This document shows, one piece after another, positions 25,301-37,700 of a stretch of DNA of 64,000 nt. The stretch is from assembly GCA_028554645.1 (NCBI GenBank), contig JAQOOI010000022.1:1612001-1676000 (forward strand), written 5' to 3'. Numbering within the stretch: the first letter of the stretch is position 1; the number at the start of each line of letters is the position of its first letter. The notes beneath the pieces are model-generated. The model searched no databases. It was given only the letters and a program-made list of their open reading frames with translations, and had not been told where the DNA came from. The stretch is from Omphalotus guepiniiformis (lineage: Eukaryota > Basidiomycota > Agaricomycetes > Agaricales > Omphalotaceae). The translations under genes were made by a program, and so were the position numbers.

Positions 25301-26659
25301 CGAAAACAAGGGATTCACATCAGAGGATCAATCGCAGGGACTATCTATGTCGTATGAAGAGGCCGTTGCTGCTATCGAGAAAGAGGGCTTGAATCCTGCT
25401 CGCGCAACAACGATTTTCAATCTCTTAAAGGAATCAGGTACCACTCAGTGTGTTGGGTGCTCGGCGGAGCTTTGTGCCGGATCCGAATCCCAGACAGACA
25501 GCGTAGACGACGCCCCAGCTGCGCCCAAACGATCGAAGAAGTCAAAGAACGCTTCTTCTCGTGTCCCTACACGAGCTAACAGCCCGTCCCTTCCTAAGGC
25601 CATACTTACCCGATGCCAGCATTTGTTCTGCCTGGGCTGTTATAGAATATGTGTATGCCCAAACTGGCCCGATGAATCATTGGCAGACGCACCCAGAGCA
25701 TGCCCAATATGTCAGACTGCTTTGCAACACACGGATGCGCTCGAAATCAAAGTAGATCCCGCCCCAGAGTGCAGTACAACCCCCAAGAAGAAAGCATTGA
25801 AACGGGAGAAAAGACCTAGGGGTCAGGCCTTCAATCCTTCGACAAAGGTTAAAGCGCTGCTCGGCGACCTGATTCAGTTCTCGCGAGCCAATCCTTATTC
25901 CGTCAATTATGACCCCAATTCAATCGAAATTCAAATGGTCGACGACCAAGGAAATCAGCTTGATGACGGTATTGTCAAAACAGTAGTTTTGTGAGCGAAT
26001 GTCTATTCTTCGAAAGAGTGGCGCTAAACTTAGATGTATAGCTCTCAATGGACAACGATGCTAGATAAGTGAGTATCCTTAATGTGTCTGGATTTATCTC
26101 TGTTGATGTGTTTTCACTTAGGGTTGAAGATGCATTGGAAGCGACTGGCATTCGCTATGATCGCTTAGATGGAACCATGAAACGAGACGACAGAACACGT
26201 GCGATGGATGCCCTAAAGCATGATCCAAGCGTTGAAGTACTGCTTGTCAGCTTAAAAGCCGGTGGTGTTGGCCTCAATCTTACAGCTGCCCAGCGAGTGT
26301 ATCTGATGGATCCTTATTGGTAAGTTACTTATAGCGCGTGTGTCTATCACTCTACTCATTATCAAAATTTTCAGGAATCCTGCAGTAGAGAACCAGGCGG
26401 TTGACCGTATCGTGAGCACTCATTACTATCTAAGATATGGGGTGATCTTGATGCTTTTATTCTTCAGCACCGTTTGGGGCAGACAAAACCTGTTACCACC
26501 GTGAAGCTCATCATCGAAGGCTCCATCGAATCACGGCTATTGGAAGTCCAGAAGAAGAAGACGGAATTAGCCAACATGACGTTAGGTGGCCAAAACTTCA
26601 CCAAAGCTGAAATGATGCAACGCCGCGTAGAGGAACTTCAAGAGCTCTTTAAGCAATAA
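22326..26659 (+). CDS. Rad5/HLTF-like SNF2 ATPase with RING finger
   Basis: The ATG at 22326 opens MLATTSSIPSQQAPP; the first about 200 residues are Ser/Pro-rich and contain two PIDLTGDDDD/VIDLTGSPSP blocks that resemble SUMO-interacting motifs. The N-terminal globular part (LGQLTVTALVLYPV) could be a diverged HIRAN region, not confirmed. The ATPase has YPHQKKALTFLLERE, ILADD + MGLGKTITCVSLIA, TLIICPLSTVSNWEDQF, DEAQ + CIKETGT and CLTGTPVQNKLDD. A RING is inserted between the lobes: CVGCSAELC..., CQHLFCLGC (25618) and CPICQTAL (25700). The C-lobe has [43 protein letters not shown] and the Q-rich HRLGQTKPV. RING within SNF2 defines Rad5/Rad16/HLTF proteins, which polyubiquitinate PCNA or remodel DNA in damage tolerance. 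The junction inside Walker A lacks a canonical GT donor in frame (see findings). Confidence 0.83.
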
Positions 26660-26866
26660 TGAAACGAAGAGTTACAGAATGTTGAGACTGTATTGTAAGT
26701 AGAGTTGCTAGATTTATTTCACGTATTGTTCACTATTCTATACACTGTTCTACTTACATACAGCTATCCTTTGGGGTATTCGTATTTACGACTTGTTGTA
26801 CTTTAGTCACTTATATTATTCTAATCGTTCTAACGCGCAAAGCTATACAGTATTTCAAGTAACGAC

Positions 26867-29270
26867 TCAAAATGCGAAATGCGCAGCATTCTTACGAGAA
26901 CCGAACAGGTAGACTGTGGCAGGCATATAAGATCGACCTTCTATGTCCGATGTTGACTGTTGAAAGTTGATCACTCACCTATCACTTGGCTCACAAACAG
27001 TCCGATAGTAACCCCAGCTGCCACAGATATCATGCGAAGACCCAATGAAAACCCTGATGAGTATTGCTCAGCGACTGAATGATAAGTCTGCGTCACTCCG
27101 CCTCCTTGTGCAATCCCAGACTGTTATATGTGGTGAGAACTAATTTGTAGGGTATAAAGCTATTTTGCGTTACCGGAACCAAGAACAGAACACCTGTGAC
27201 CATAGAAGTAAAGGCGGTACCACCAACAACACGCGAGTACATGTTTCCAAGCATTCCGATAACAAAGGCACCAGCAGCGGACACAATATCGCTACGCCCG
27301 GGTAGAACAAGGCTTGCTCCTTTGTTCGCAGCATAAGAACAGCAAGAAAATAGTACCATGACGGGCAGTTGAGCGCTTCGGAACCGCTGAAGGTTTGACA
27401 GGGAGGAAAGGGTCGAGTAAAGTGGGACCAAGAATAACAAAGTCCACCAAGGGAACGGTTGCTTTATCCAAGGCCATGATGATTCCCGGAAGCACCCTGA
27501 TCGACAAATATCAGAGGGTACGCTATGTACAGGTGAGTTTAGACCGTACCTTTGACGATATGCTGTTGCTCATAACTCAAACTGTTTCCAGCACTGATCA
27601 CTCCGCTAATGGGAACAAATGGTATAGATCCATTTGCCATGACAAATCGCCCATGTGTGTAGGTCACATTTGTTGGGGTATTGCTCGAGTAGTAAGCTTT
27701 CCGTGCGCGACGGTCGACCACGAGATAAAAATCCGAGCCAATTGTCAAGCCAAACCCCTGATAACTATCGATTAGAACTATCGACCATGCATGACTCGAT
27801 ATTTTCCTACCAAAAACAAAGTATAAATCACTGCATATACTATCCTGACAGAACCACAGAACAGGTTCCTGGACATGAGTTCTAACGCGCTGACTACTGC
27901 AAACAACAGGACCCCGGCTCAGCCCCTTCCGCGACGTAAGAATGTACACTTACAAACGGTGAATCCCGGAAGAATAAGCACGACCCCGGCAGAGGATATG
28001 GCACTATAGCAGAACCAATTTCCTGGGATGTTGCTCAACGCACGCGCGACGAAAGCTACAATGATAGAGACCGAGATTCTGCAATGATATTGTAAACATT
28101 CAAGAAGTGATCCCAAACAGATAGATCTCACTCGTAAACGTTTGCATACATCGCGCTTTTATGTGCTGCATTCAAGCCCAAATATTGCAGGGCACAGGCA
28201 CAAGCACCGCTGATCCACATGTCCAGGAAGGATCCGCCAAAAGAAACAGCGCATATGATAGAAGCCGAGAAAAATGCCAGGACACAACGAAATTGAAGAG
28301 AATAGATCGGATGCTCTCTGAGGAGTTTCCGTAGAGCCTGAGTGCCTGCGTCCGCACCCATCCTGTCATGCAAGACATCGCGATAGATCAAGTGCACGTC
28401 GTGTAATGAGGTCAATGCAACGCGACCAGTCGCGCGCACAAAATAAGTCCTTGCAGTAGAAGAATCTTCACCGCTTCGGACAGAGGCAATAATAATATTA
28501 GGAAGATGAATGAATTCTGAATGAAGTGATTTTAGCGAAGCGAGCCAGGACTGACTATCGGCTGTAAACTCGCCTGCTTCAGCTTCCAAAATGTCGGAAG
28601 CCGCAGATAGTTGGGACTGAATCCTATGGGAGGGCGCACCAAATGATAGAAGAGCTTTAGCGAGTTTCAACAGAAATTTCTGCCTCGTCTTGATATCTGC
28701 AGACTAGTCAGTCTCGGTGTATCCCTGAAGTTCGGGTCCAGATTCGGTACCTTTAAGGTTGCGCGTTATTGCTGAATGCCGCCTAGTGCGCTGAAGTACA
28801 GAAAGGACAGGTACTGCCGAGCTTATAGACAAGCGCTTGCGACGATTATGATTCTTGAACGATGTGTATTTGTCTTGATCTGGGTCTTCCTGGACAAGTG
28901 TTGTCGCAGATCCTCTACCAAGGGTCAACACATCACTTTCTGCGTGAAATGGATTGGGCGATAAAATCTTGGAGAATCTTGAATGAGATTGTGACTTTCG
29001 AGAGACTGCTGGCTGTGGTGCTTCGAGGTCACTGTCGGCTCTACGAAACACAGGAGGTTCATTAGAAGACATTGCAGGTTTTGCATTTGAAGAATAGCTC
29101 TCAGTAGAGTCGAAGTCCCTTGTATTCTCAGCGAAGCCAACAGCAGAGGGGTGCCCAGACGCTTCAAGGCGCGAAGAATTCCTGTTGTCGGTAGCTTCTG
29201 CATTTGCATCTTGGGTGTAATTCTGCTGACACTGACGAGAAGTATAACCTTCTGGACCACGTTTATCCAT
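26867..29270 (-). CDS. Prm10/ThrE-like multispan membrane protein (DUF1212 family)
   Basis: The ATG at 29270 opens MDKRGPEGYTSRQ and a hydrophilic Ser/Asn-rich N-terminal half (about 200 residues). The conserved part starts KLAKALLSFGAPSHRIQSQL, followed by LPNIIIASVRSGEDSS and YRDVLHDRM, the ThrE-like N-domain. Several membrane helices follow (FRCVLAFFSASIICAVSFGG, GACACALQYLGLN, ISVSIIVAFVARALS, SAGVVLILPGFTV) and the C-domain continues with SAAGAFVIGMLGNMYSRV, FLVPSGIAQGGGV and LRMISVAAGVTIGLFVSQ. A last intron joins to YLFGSRKNAAHFAF and the stop at 26867, the usual ending for fungal members. Bacterial relatives export threonine and serine; S. cerevisiae Prm10 is a pheromone-regulated protein of unknown transport activity. 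The substrate is therefore open. Confidence 0.82.
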
Positions 29271-29452
29271 TACAGAGGACGGGAGATATTTGCGAGAGAG
29301 AAAGTAAGGAGAGTGACGAGCAGGTATACAGTAGGCCAAAGCTAACTCTCCGAGTAGACATACAAACAGCAAGCAGTAGACAACACATACATACAAACTA
29401 TATACAATGCTATACAATGCACAGAGGACAAACAAACAAAGCATGGATATAA

Positions 29453-32400
29453 TCACCATATTTGCGGTGCTGGTGGTAGATAGTCTGTGGGAAGTAGAAA
29501 TGCGTCCATGCCGTTCTGGGAGAACGAATTTCCACCAAGAGTCTGGTCAGAGATCCAGACAGGGAGCTGCTCATTAGCTGTCATCTCGAATCCACGCCAT
29601 ATGTGTTCTGCATCGACTGGGTGGGGGTAGTGCTGATGATGCGGGGGTACTTGACCTTGATTGGCTTCTTGGTTTGTGTCTTGGTGACCTGCAAAATGTG
29701 CATCGTACACCGGCGAATAGGGTATAGTACCAATTGGCATGCTACCGGAAGGTTCCACTGCCATGCTTTGTGGTCGATGATGATCACGAGTCGCCTTGGG
29801 AGAGCGTGAAGTCGATGTCGATTTGCGCTTCTTGAACCTCTTTAGCATCACCTGAAGGGTGAGAGCATATCGTTTTCCTGGGACTGGATTATTCGTCAAT
29901 AATTGTAACTTCCAGCAGCACGGACACCTACTCTCTGCCATGAGGTTCGATAGTTCTTCGACTTGATCCTTGATCTCGTACATATTACATTCATTGGGGC
30001 TGCAAGGATCATGTTTGTCAGTGACAAAAAATACCCCCGAGACAAAGACCTACAATAACCGAGCTAAACGTAATAGAAAAGAAGCAGCAAATGTTGCCGT
30101 AGCATGAGTATAATGAACAGCTGCCATGGACCAATCAGTCACAGCCCTCTCCAATATAGAGACAAAACTCCAACCATATTTCATGCCCTCTCTGTAAGCG
30201 GGAGATTTTACAGTAATATCCAAGCCTTGTCTAGCAATTTGAATAGACCGCACAGCTAGATCTCTCTGAGCTGCAGGCATCCGTTCCACATCCTCCGGTC
30301 CATTAATGCCTCTAAGCGCAGTCGCATTATGAAACAGCTCAGCATGAAGATGTTGTATCTGAAGACTCTGTCGGTAGAAAGCTTCAACGAAAATTAGCAA
30401 CGATTCATGAGAGAACCAAAACACTTACCAGCGTCCTCGTACTTCTGCGAGAACGCCTGATCCCAGGTCGCATACCAGGTGCGAAAAAACTGGTCTGCTT
30501 TCTTCAATTCCTCAAAGTCCGAATCTTTCACAGGCTCGTCGAAAGATGACAGAGAATTGTGAACCCTCTCGCGCAATGCAATCAACTCCACCGTTGATAC
30601 CAGTCGCATGTCATCCTCGATGGCAAGCGGGTGTTGTAGCAATAAACGACAATGGCTAATACTTTCATCTTCCTTCAACACCGCGGGTCGTCCTGTGCCA
30701 TACGATAGTCTAAGAGCACAGGCGCGACGAACAAGTCATCAGATGATGAACCCTGTAATAAGGTTGAGACACTTACTGATGTTCGAATAGGTAGAGGCAG
30801 AACCAAGTCCGTGCCGCGATCACCAGTTCACGATCTTCATTGACATCAGCTTTGTTTGCGTTCATGCGGCGTAGCAATCTGGGCCAGGCGTTATGTAGAG
30901 CTACATGGAAGATAAGTAATCTTATGCACCACCGAGATGAATTGCTTACACAGCTCCATTCCCATCCTCACAGCATGACCTCCGCTGAGCCAGCCATTAT
31001 CGGACCATCCAGAAACTAGAACTGTTCAACCATCACGTCATTCAAAACGATATGTTCTCCAGCGGAGAAGAGTAGACTTACTCATTGCCTGTACCGCTTC
31101 AACGCGAGTAACAGGCGCGAACAGTGTTGCGCATGAGATCGCCTGTACCTCGTCGAGACATCTTTTATGAATTTCACTCGGTTTTCCTGCATGAAAGTCA
31201 ACAAAACTGTGAACGGGATTTCATGAAGAGTGTATACCTCCTCTGTCACGTACGCGCGCTGCAACCATACAAATACAGTTCACAGCAAAGGGAGAACGTT
31301 CATGCAGGGCATCATAGGTATCAACGTTGGAATCAAACACGGGCCTTGATGGATCATCAGTGGCGTGTTGATAGAGCGCAAATATAGTTATGCGTACAAA
31401 AAAGTTGAGCATCCGTGATAAAAACTGCAGACGGCAGATGAACTGTGAACAATTGCAGTTCCACACAATCAAAAGACGTACGCACATTCGGAAAAGCTCT
31501 CTGGCTTCGGTCTCGGTAATGATGTTCTTCGTAACAACTACGTGGAACAAGACCGATCTTAGCCAAAGCAAGAGCGATGAAGAACAATACGCACCGTCGG
31601 GGAAAGTTAGAACACGAGGTAGCTTGTGATGTATTTTTCTTCTCTTAGCAGGCCGGGAGTGTCTCTCCGGAGTAGGAGTACGAGCACAACTGTGTGGCTC
31701 ACTACTGTCACCATTTTCCTAAAATGTCACACGTATTAGAGGCAAGCTATACCCGGGTGCAGAATTTCGGATTCGGGGTCGATACTCGCCTTGGCTGCCC
31801 GCTCAGAAGCGACGTCAGCGAGACCTCTGAGTACCTCCCAAGGAGCAACAAGACCTGAGGCTGGTAACTCGCCGTTCTCGTCGTCGTCACCATCTGACGA
31901 GTTAGCACTAGTGACGTTGGATAAAGGAGGTGCTTGTCTCTTATTAGAAGAACTCGGCTGCTTTACAGCTCGGGGTTGCTGACTGCTATCTGCTGCTTGA
32001 AATCGGACCGACGATTGCGGATGCAGCTGGCCCATACTTTGTAAGGACGAGAATGGCGGTAAAACAGGGCCCGCTTGCGGTTGTTGCTGCGGCTGTCCCT
32101 GCTGCTGCTGTTGATAACTGCCATTTGGGGGATATCCTTGAGGATACCCAGGTTGCGGCGTTCCTTGATTATATTCACCAACAGGAGACACTTGTGCGCC
32201 TTGAGATGGGTAGGTAGTCGTTGGTGGGCGCGATGTGCGCGAGGACGGTGGCTGATTCAAAGGATGCACGAAAGAATGAGGTCCGCCAGAGGGCGATGAC
32301 TGCATATCAGCAACATGAGGGTGAGCAGTGGGCGGGGTGGATATCGATGGTGAATGGAGGCTCGGGGACTGATGATGGAACGAGGGGGGGTACGCGGACG

Positions 32401-32949
32401 GCGATCGGTTCTGGTAAGGTCCTCCACGCAAGTGAGCCTGTATCTCTGCGAGAGAATTCAAAATGGATGTTTGAGAGTGTCGTATTTCAACGACATGATT
32501 TTCAAGGTTACGAATTCGCCTACAGGAACGATATGGTGTCAGAGCCGGACCTTCAAGGGGAACAGACGCTGGGCTCACTCTAATCCAGCTTCCCCAGTCA
32601 ACGTCGCTTCCCTGGACGGTTTTTCAAATAGACATTCTAAGCCGGCATTACGGCACCGTCTGCAGGGAGGGCTGTCAGCCCCTTCACATCTCATCTTCTG
32701 TTTCCTGCACGCATTCTGTTTTCAGCTCAAGGGTCAGCCAAATGATTTCAGAAACCCGATCCTGATGACTCACACAGGCACCTATGGAAATCAAAACTCA
32801 ACGGAAATTTTTCTGAGCGAGAAGAAGCCGAACATACGTGGAACTCTGTTCAAAGTCTTCACCACTGGTTTGGTGTCCCGTTTGTCATTCCTGTCATCGC
32901 CCATATCCTCTTGTTTCTGTACCACTGGCCCTCCCTGAGCCTGATTCAT
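29453..32949 (-). CDS. Zn2Cys6 fungal transcription factor
   Basis: The ATG at 32949 opens MNQAQGGPVVQKQED. The zinc cluster is built from three exons: ...NRVPR, an 8-base microexon at 32774-32781 that supplies the first Cys, and NACRKQKMRCEG...CRRCRNAGLEC (about 32640-32715), giving C-X2-C-X6-C...C-X2-C-X6-C. A linker and coiled coil (RRIRNLENHVVEIRHSQTSI) and a Pro/Gln/Ser-rich stretch with QQQQQ follow. The fungal_trans regulatory domain contains FHGCSTFLPVFDSN-type residues (seen as PVFDSNVDTYDALHERSPF), MILVSGWSDNGWLSGGHAVRMGMEL and WFCLYLFEH. The C-terminus ends YLPPAPQIW. It is a sequence-specific RNA polymerase II regulator, usually bound to CGG-containing sites. The target pathway is unknown; its neighbours (Prm10-like and Yop1-like) do not suggest one. 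Confidence 0.85.
32774..32781 (-). other. 8-base microexon of the Zn2Cys6 gene
   Basis: On the minus strand the sequence reads CCATAG, then GTGCCTGT, then GTGAGT. Using these 8 bases as an exon keeps the frame (CGT GCC TGT AAT GCG TGC) and restores Cys-X2-Cys; the flanking introns start GTATGT and GTGAGT and end CATAG and AACAG. Confidence 0.72.
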
Positions 32950-33584
32950 CACTAGTAGACAACGGGAAGAGAAGGGCAAAGGGTGCGCGGAGGATGACAG
33001 AGATGACAGAGGGAAGCAAGAAACAAACTGGGCAAATCACGAAGATTATGCCACAAACACTGACAAGCGGCTTTATTACGCTTTTCCATTATTATACTGT
33101 TTCCTTCGTTGATCAGACTCATGTGCTGCCAGGAATAACACGAATCTCACAACTTCTCGTTCTTCACCGCTTTATTACCTCTGGACATGAAATCTCCCCT
33201 GGTCCGGCCGGTGCATGAAAGCCAGCCAGTCAGTTGAACTAAATACTACATACTAAGATCGAAGATGAAAACAGCCAAGAAGAAATTACAAAGCAATGTG
33301 GCTTTAGGAGACTGATCCTAGCTGGAACTAAATGTAAGCGCTACTTAACGTGGAACATTAACGTTGAATGTTGAACGTTCAACATCGACTGTGAAGGTAA
33401 CCTAGAATTCACGGAGATTCCAGTGTTGCCGGAAGATAGAAATCGCAGGAGTCACGATCGAATGTTTACGTAAGGCTACCGGATTCGATCGTGTCAGCTC
33501 AGTGACGCAGGTCTGTTTCAGGTTCTGTTTCGGTTACTAGCCAGAGTTGTCACTCACACTTTGCTCTCGTCGTTGTCCCATTAA
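32950..33584. promoter_or_regulatory. Divergent promoter region, Zn2Cys6 gene / Yop1-like gene
   Basis: A 635-base region without a supported gene. It contains an 18-base perfect palindrome (listed separately), tandem GATGACAGA units near 32993-33012, and pyrimidine-rich sequence just before the plus-strand gene. Confidence 0.5.
33368..33385. repeat. 18-base perfect palindrome
   Basis: ATGTTGAACGTTCAACAT equals its own reverse complement. It lies 419 bases upstream of the Zn2Cys6 start and 200 bases upstream of the Yop1-like start. A partial copy (AACGTTGAATGTT) precedes it. It could be a binding site for a dimeric regulator; this is inference. Confidence 0.6.
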
Positions 33585-34427
33585 ATGTTCTCCATATTCT
33601 TCTCAGCGCTCTGGTAAGCTTTTGAACTCGTGTGTAGCTTCAAATGTTGATCAACCGCCAGCGCCTGGTTCGCCTATTTCTTGCCGTGCTTCGCGACCTA
33701 CAAAACCCTCTCGCAACGTCCTATTGTAGAAACGGATGTCGAGAAATGGTGCATGTACTGGTCCGTAGTGGGTGCATTTGTTGGTTTTGAGTATCTCGCG
33801 GAGTGGTTCGTCAGTTGGTGCGTGAGACCGCTTTTGATTCCTTTCGGGCATTCATTTAGGTTGCATAAGGCTGCCCTTTTATTGGGAAGTCAAGACTGTG
33901 TTCTTGTTGTTCTTGTCTCTACCTCAGGTTCAGGTACCGTATTCCTCCAAATCACCATCATGCATTGGTCTCACATGCTCAATTTACACACCCAGGGCTC
34001 AACTTTCATCTATAAATCTTACCTTCAACCGTTCTTCGCTAAGAACGAAAAAGAAATTGATTCTGGAATCGTTTCTATACAAGCAAATTTCCTTGAATTC
34101 GCTCAAACCCGTCTATATGCTCTCTGGGAGCTCTTGTGGAGTGTTCTGAACAAGACCCCTGCTAGCGGACAACCACCTAGCCAATCTGGCCCGCAGCAAC
34201 AATCTGGCGCACCAGGCATCTCCCTAGATGCTGCTATGGGTTTGTTCAGGGCGTATGCGCCATCCCTCACGAATTATTTGAAGCCTGCTGGCCAAGTACC
34301 CGGCACATCTCCTGTGACTACTCCGGCTTTGACTCCAACCGCCTCGAGTACATCTGTCTCAGCTGCGTCTGTGCAGGCTAGAACTCCGCAGACGGAGGCT
34401 GAGCCCCTCTTCACCAACCCTAACTAG
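33585..34427 (+). CDS. Yop1/REEP (TB2/DP1/HVA22) ER-shaping protein
   Basis: The ATG at 33585 opens MFSIFFSAL; a 5' intron (GTAAGC...CGCCAG) joins to CAWFAYFLPCFATYKTLSQRP, the family signature. Then come VEKWCMYWSVVGAFVGFEYLAEWF and, after another intron, LPFYWEVKTVFLLFLSLPQVQ and GSTFIYKSYLQPFFAKNE. These form the two hydrophobic hairpins of the reticulon-like fold that bends ER membranes into tubules. The C-terminal third is a Pro/Ser/Thr/Gln-rich hydrophilic tail ending TEAEPLFTNPN. Compared with yeast Yop1 the tail is longer, as is common in REEP1-4-like and basidiomycete members. Confidence 0.88.
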
Positions 34428-34736
34428 CGATTCTATTTTTCCCTTTTGTGCATGCGTAGTAAACTGGTGAAAGGGAATATACTTTGATGCTGTAACTTAA
34501 ATCAGACACGTATCACAGTCGGTATTGCACAATTTGTACCTAGCTGGAAAACTCGAGTTTCTCACAGAGTTGCCTGGTATACTGCGTATATTTATTTCCT
34601 CAAGGCCGACAAAATTATCGAGACTATAATACAGACTACTTGATAAATGATTCTGTCCGGAATTTATAAATTACTTTGAACGGTAAATGCAGTGGTATCC
34701 AATTATAAAGAATCTAAAGAGCAATGTATCTGAGCT
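34428..34736. other. Convergent intergenic region
   Basis: This holds the 3' ends of the Yop1-like (plus) and SEC3 (minus) transcripts. It is AT-rich around 34560-34720. No gene or structured element is seen. Confidence 0.5.
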
Positions 34737-37700
34737 CTAAGCCCCAATGCGATGCCGCCTGAATGCTGCTTCAACATCTCCGGGTCCAAACTCCAATGAA
34801 ATCCCTGAGTCAGCGTAGCACTGTGAAATTCTCTTTCCAAACAACTCGGTAATCCTCAACAGCTCCTCTTCACAGGCCTTCCATACCCCAACCAGCACAG
34901 TCCCGGAAGCAATACCTCCACCTTGCTCTGTACCAGGCGTTTGTAGATCTGAAGCATCCGTGAAATGTTTTTCAACGCGCTTGAATAGAGCGTCGACGTA
35001 TTTCCGAACGTCTTTTGCACTGTATTCTTTGACAACCTTCTTGAGTGCGGAGCGACTATAACTGTTGTTGGTGGAGACCTCGCTGGGCGCTGTGGTTTTG
35101 AGGAGACGCTCAACACCTTCAAAATAGTCCTACGGAGAATAAATTTGCTAAAATGTAGATCCAATTACTTTGATGAAACTCACAATGATTTTCGAGAAAG
35201 GTCGCCGAAGGACAATCTTAACATAGGCATTGAGGTTCTCGTCGTAGATCGCTTCTGCTTTGCGCACGAATCCAGCCACTGAACCTATCGCCATTTGGGA
35301 AGTTTCCGCTACGAAGTGGTGCATATTTTCTGAGTGGATACAATTCAGTGTCGAATAGCGACAAAATCAGCCATAGTCAACATACCGATCAAAATGACAT
35401 GGTAGTTCAATTGCCCTTTATCTTCCCCCTCCCCGTCGAGCTTAGCCATTTGTTTCAACGACTCAAACATCGTTTGCACGATTTTCTCATACGCCGCATC
35501 GACACTCATACGTATTTCCAGACTATCCGCGCCAATCAACTGAGATTCAACGCGCCCGATATAGACAGGGAACCGCTTGACGAAGGGAATGACACCTCTA
35601 CGTTTCTTGCTGGTAATTTTGGTTTGTTCAACATGTTGAATTTGTTCGTTCTGTCAATCAACCAATGTTTTCAAATATAGGACAGAAGGCAAAATCTCAG
35701 AGCGACGTACGACATGTCGGTCGAACAAACCCTTGAGACGAGTGTGCTGCTTGCCCAGTATGCTCGGTAATGCGTTGTTACTTCGCTCATCAGCTTCAGC
35801 TAGGAACCTCTCCAGAGTGGCAATCAGTCCAACGATTTGCCTTGATAGAAGTCATGAGCTGAGCCTCTAAAACTTCCTACAGACGTACATGTTATCCTTG
35901 TCCAAGGCAGCGTCCAGCCAGGACTTCAATTCCGCAGGTAGGAATCCGAAAATCAAATCCAAAGCACCCCTGACGAGCTTCATCGTGGCCGCACTGAGTC
36001 CAGCATCACGAGCTGCTTGTCTCCTGAAGTAATTATCCAGACCCATGTAATCAGCATACGTTAACGCAGCATCATTGATTTGCAAGAAATCTGTCAGAAA
36101 TTCGTCCTCCTTGTAGAGCAATGGTGCGAGCTCATCAAGCACAAGGCTGAAGACCTGCAGAGGAGATTAGTCGCATACAATGTCCGGAGAGATGAGAGCA
36201 TTACCTCTGCTGCCTGCAAATCACCGTCGGACCCCCTCTCCTTGTCTTTGTTCCGAGCATCCAAAGGAGACCGAATGATTGTTCCAGCTCGACGAATAGC
36301 CGTCGGTTTAGCGTTCGTCGGTGTCGGAGTTGTAGAAAAATCTAGATGAACTAAGCATCCAGGATGTTGTACACTGACGAAAAATGAACGCACTTTGATC
36401 TAAGGCGTCCTCACTTGCTTTCTTGACGAAATTGATATATGTAGATAATAGGGCCTTGATCTGTGTACTGTGGAGCTCACTTGCTGCAGAAAAGTACGCC
36501 TGATAAGGATGTTGGTTGAGTGAGGGACAAGTCAGGTGAAATCAGGAATTACACGGACCGCACACAATCTACCATACACACTTTCATCCATTTCCTTCAA
36601 ATAAAGCATAACACCAGAATACTTTCCGAGGTATGCTTCCATTTCAGTGTGAGGTATGATGGCAGGTCTTCGCCGTTTATCACCTTTCGTCAGGCCGTTG
36701 TTATCGCCCAACAATAACTTGGCTCGGGCGGTAAACATGATAGACAAGAAATCGAATATGCGTTTACAAAATTGGGAATTATGCGTTCTGTACTCCTGTA
36801 ATCGCTCCATAGTAGCTGCCATATCTAGAATATGAGGATTTTTGAGCATCAACGACTGTGTTGAGATAGATTTATGTGTACCTGTATCTCGACCCGCCTG
36901 AAGAGCTTTGTAGAGTTCGGCCGCGGCTTCTTCAAGCCTTAGTATACTGGCTTCTTGCTCTAATGATTCCTGAGTAAGGATCAAAAGAACTTCTGAATCG
37001 ACTTGAACAGTTTGCTATAAGGAAGGTATTGCATTCGTAAACTTCGTAGAAATTGATCTGAGAAGAGTTCTCACAAGAAGATTCTCCAATTCGGTCAAGA
37101 GAGCGCGCTGGTTTTGAGTCTGTACCTGCAGACCCCTGTTCTGGGATTGAATGAAGGAAATGTCATCACCAACGGCATTGAAATATCATCATCAGTAATG
37201 AGACATCAAGAGGGCTACGTTACTCACATTTAAATGAATCTTATAGGAAGACACAAGACTGCCGATATTGTCAAGTTCGGTGATTGCTTCGTCCATATAC
37301 TTCAAGACTAGTCCGACGCGGTCATCCGACTCGAGAAAACCATGAATGTTTGCCTAGCAAGTCCGAAGCTTCATATAATGGTGTGCTTGAGAGAGCTAAG
37401 AAACTGGATTGCCTTTTCAAGAGCCATCAGCTCATCCAACAACCTTGCTTGAATCAAATCAGCAGCCCCTCGTACTGTCCTCCTACCGATAATATCATCA
37501 CTGGCCCACTCATACCCCTCGAGCATTTCCTCTACATTTGTCATCGTAGCCTGAGCATTTTCTTCATCACCATCGGCATCATTCGACTCCGCTATCAGTC
37601 TATCTATAGTAGCTTGGTTGGCTGGATCGAAAAATGATATTCGTGCATTTTGATCTCGACGAGAGGTATCTAAGAATGTTGTGGCTGCTCGAGTCGGTTG

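Noticed and set aside
28704..29459. Extension of the Prm10-like protein upstream to include a hydrophobic MVIISMLCLF... segment
   Set aside because: The extra residues come from the region past the ATG at 29270 and have repetitive, non-conserved composition; MDKRGPEG is a more reasonable start.
26867..32949. Metabolite gene cluster around the Zn2Cys6 regulator
   Set aside because: Neighbours are a Prm10-like membrane protein, Yop1-like and Sec3; there is no biosynthetic enzyme core.
32838..33218. 126-residue plus-strand open frame
   Set aside because: It covers the first exon and promoter of the minus-strand Zn2Cys6 gene and shows no domain or composition typical of a protein.
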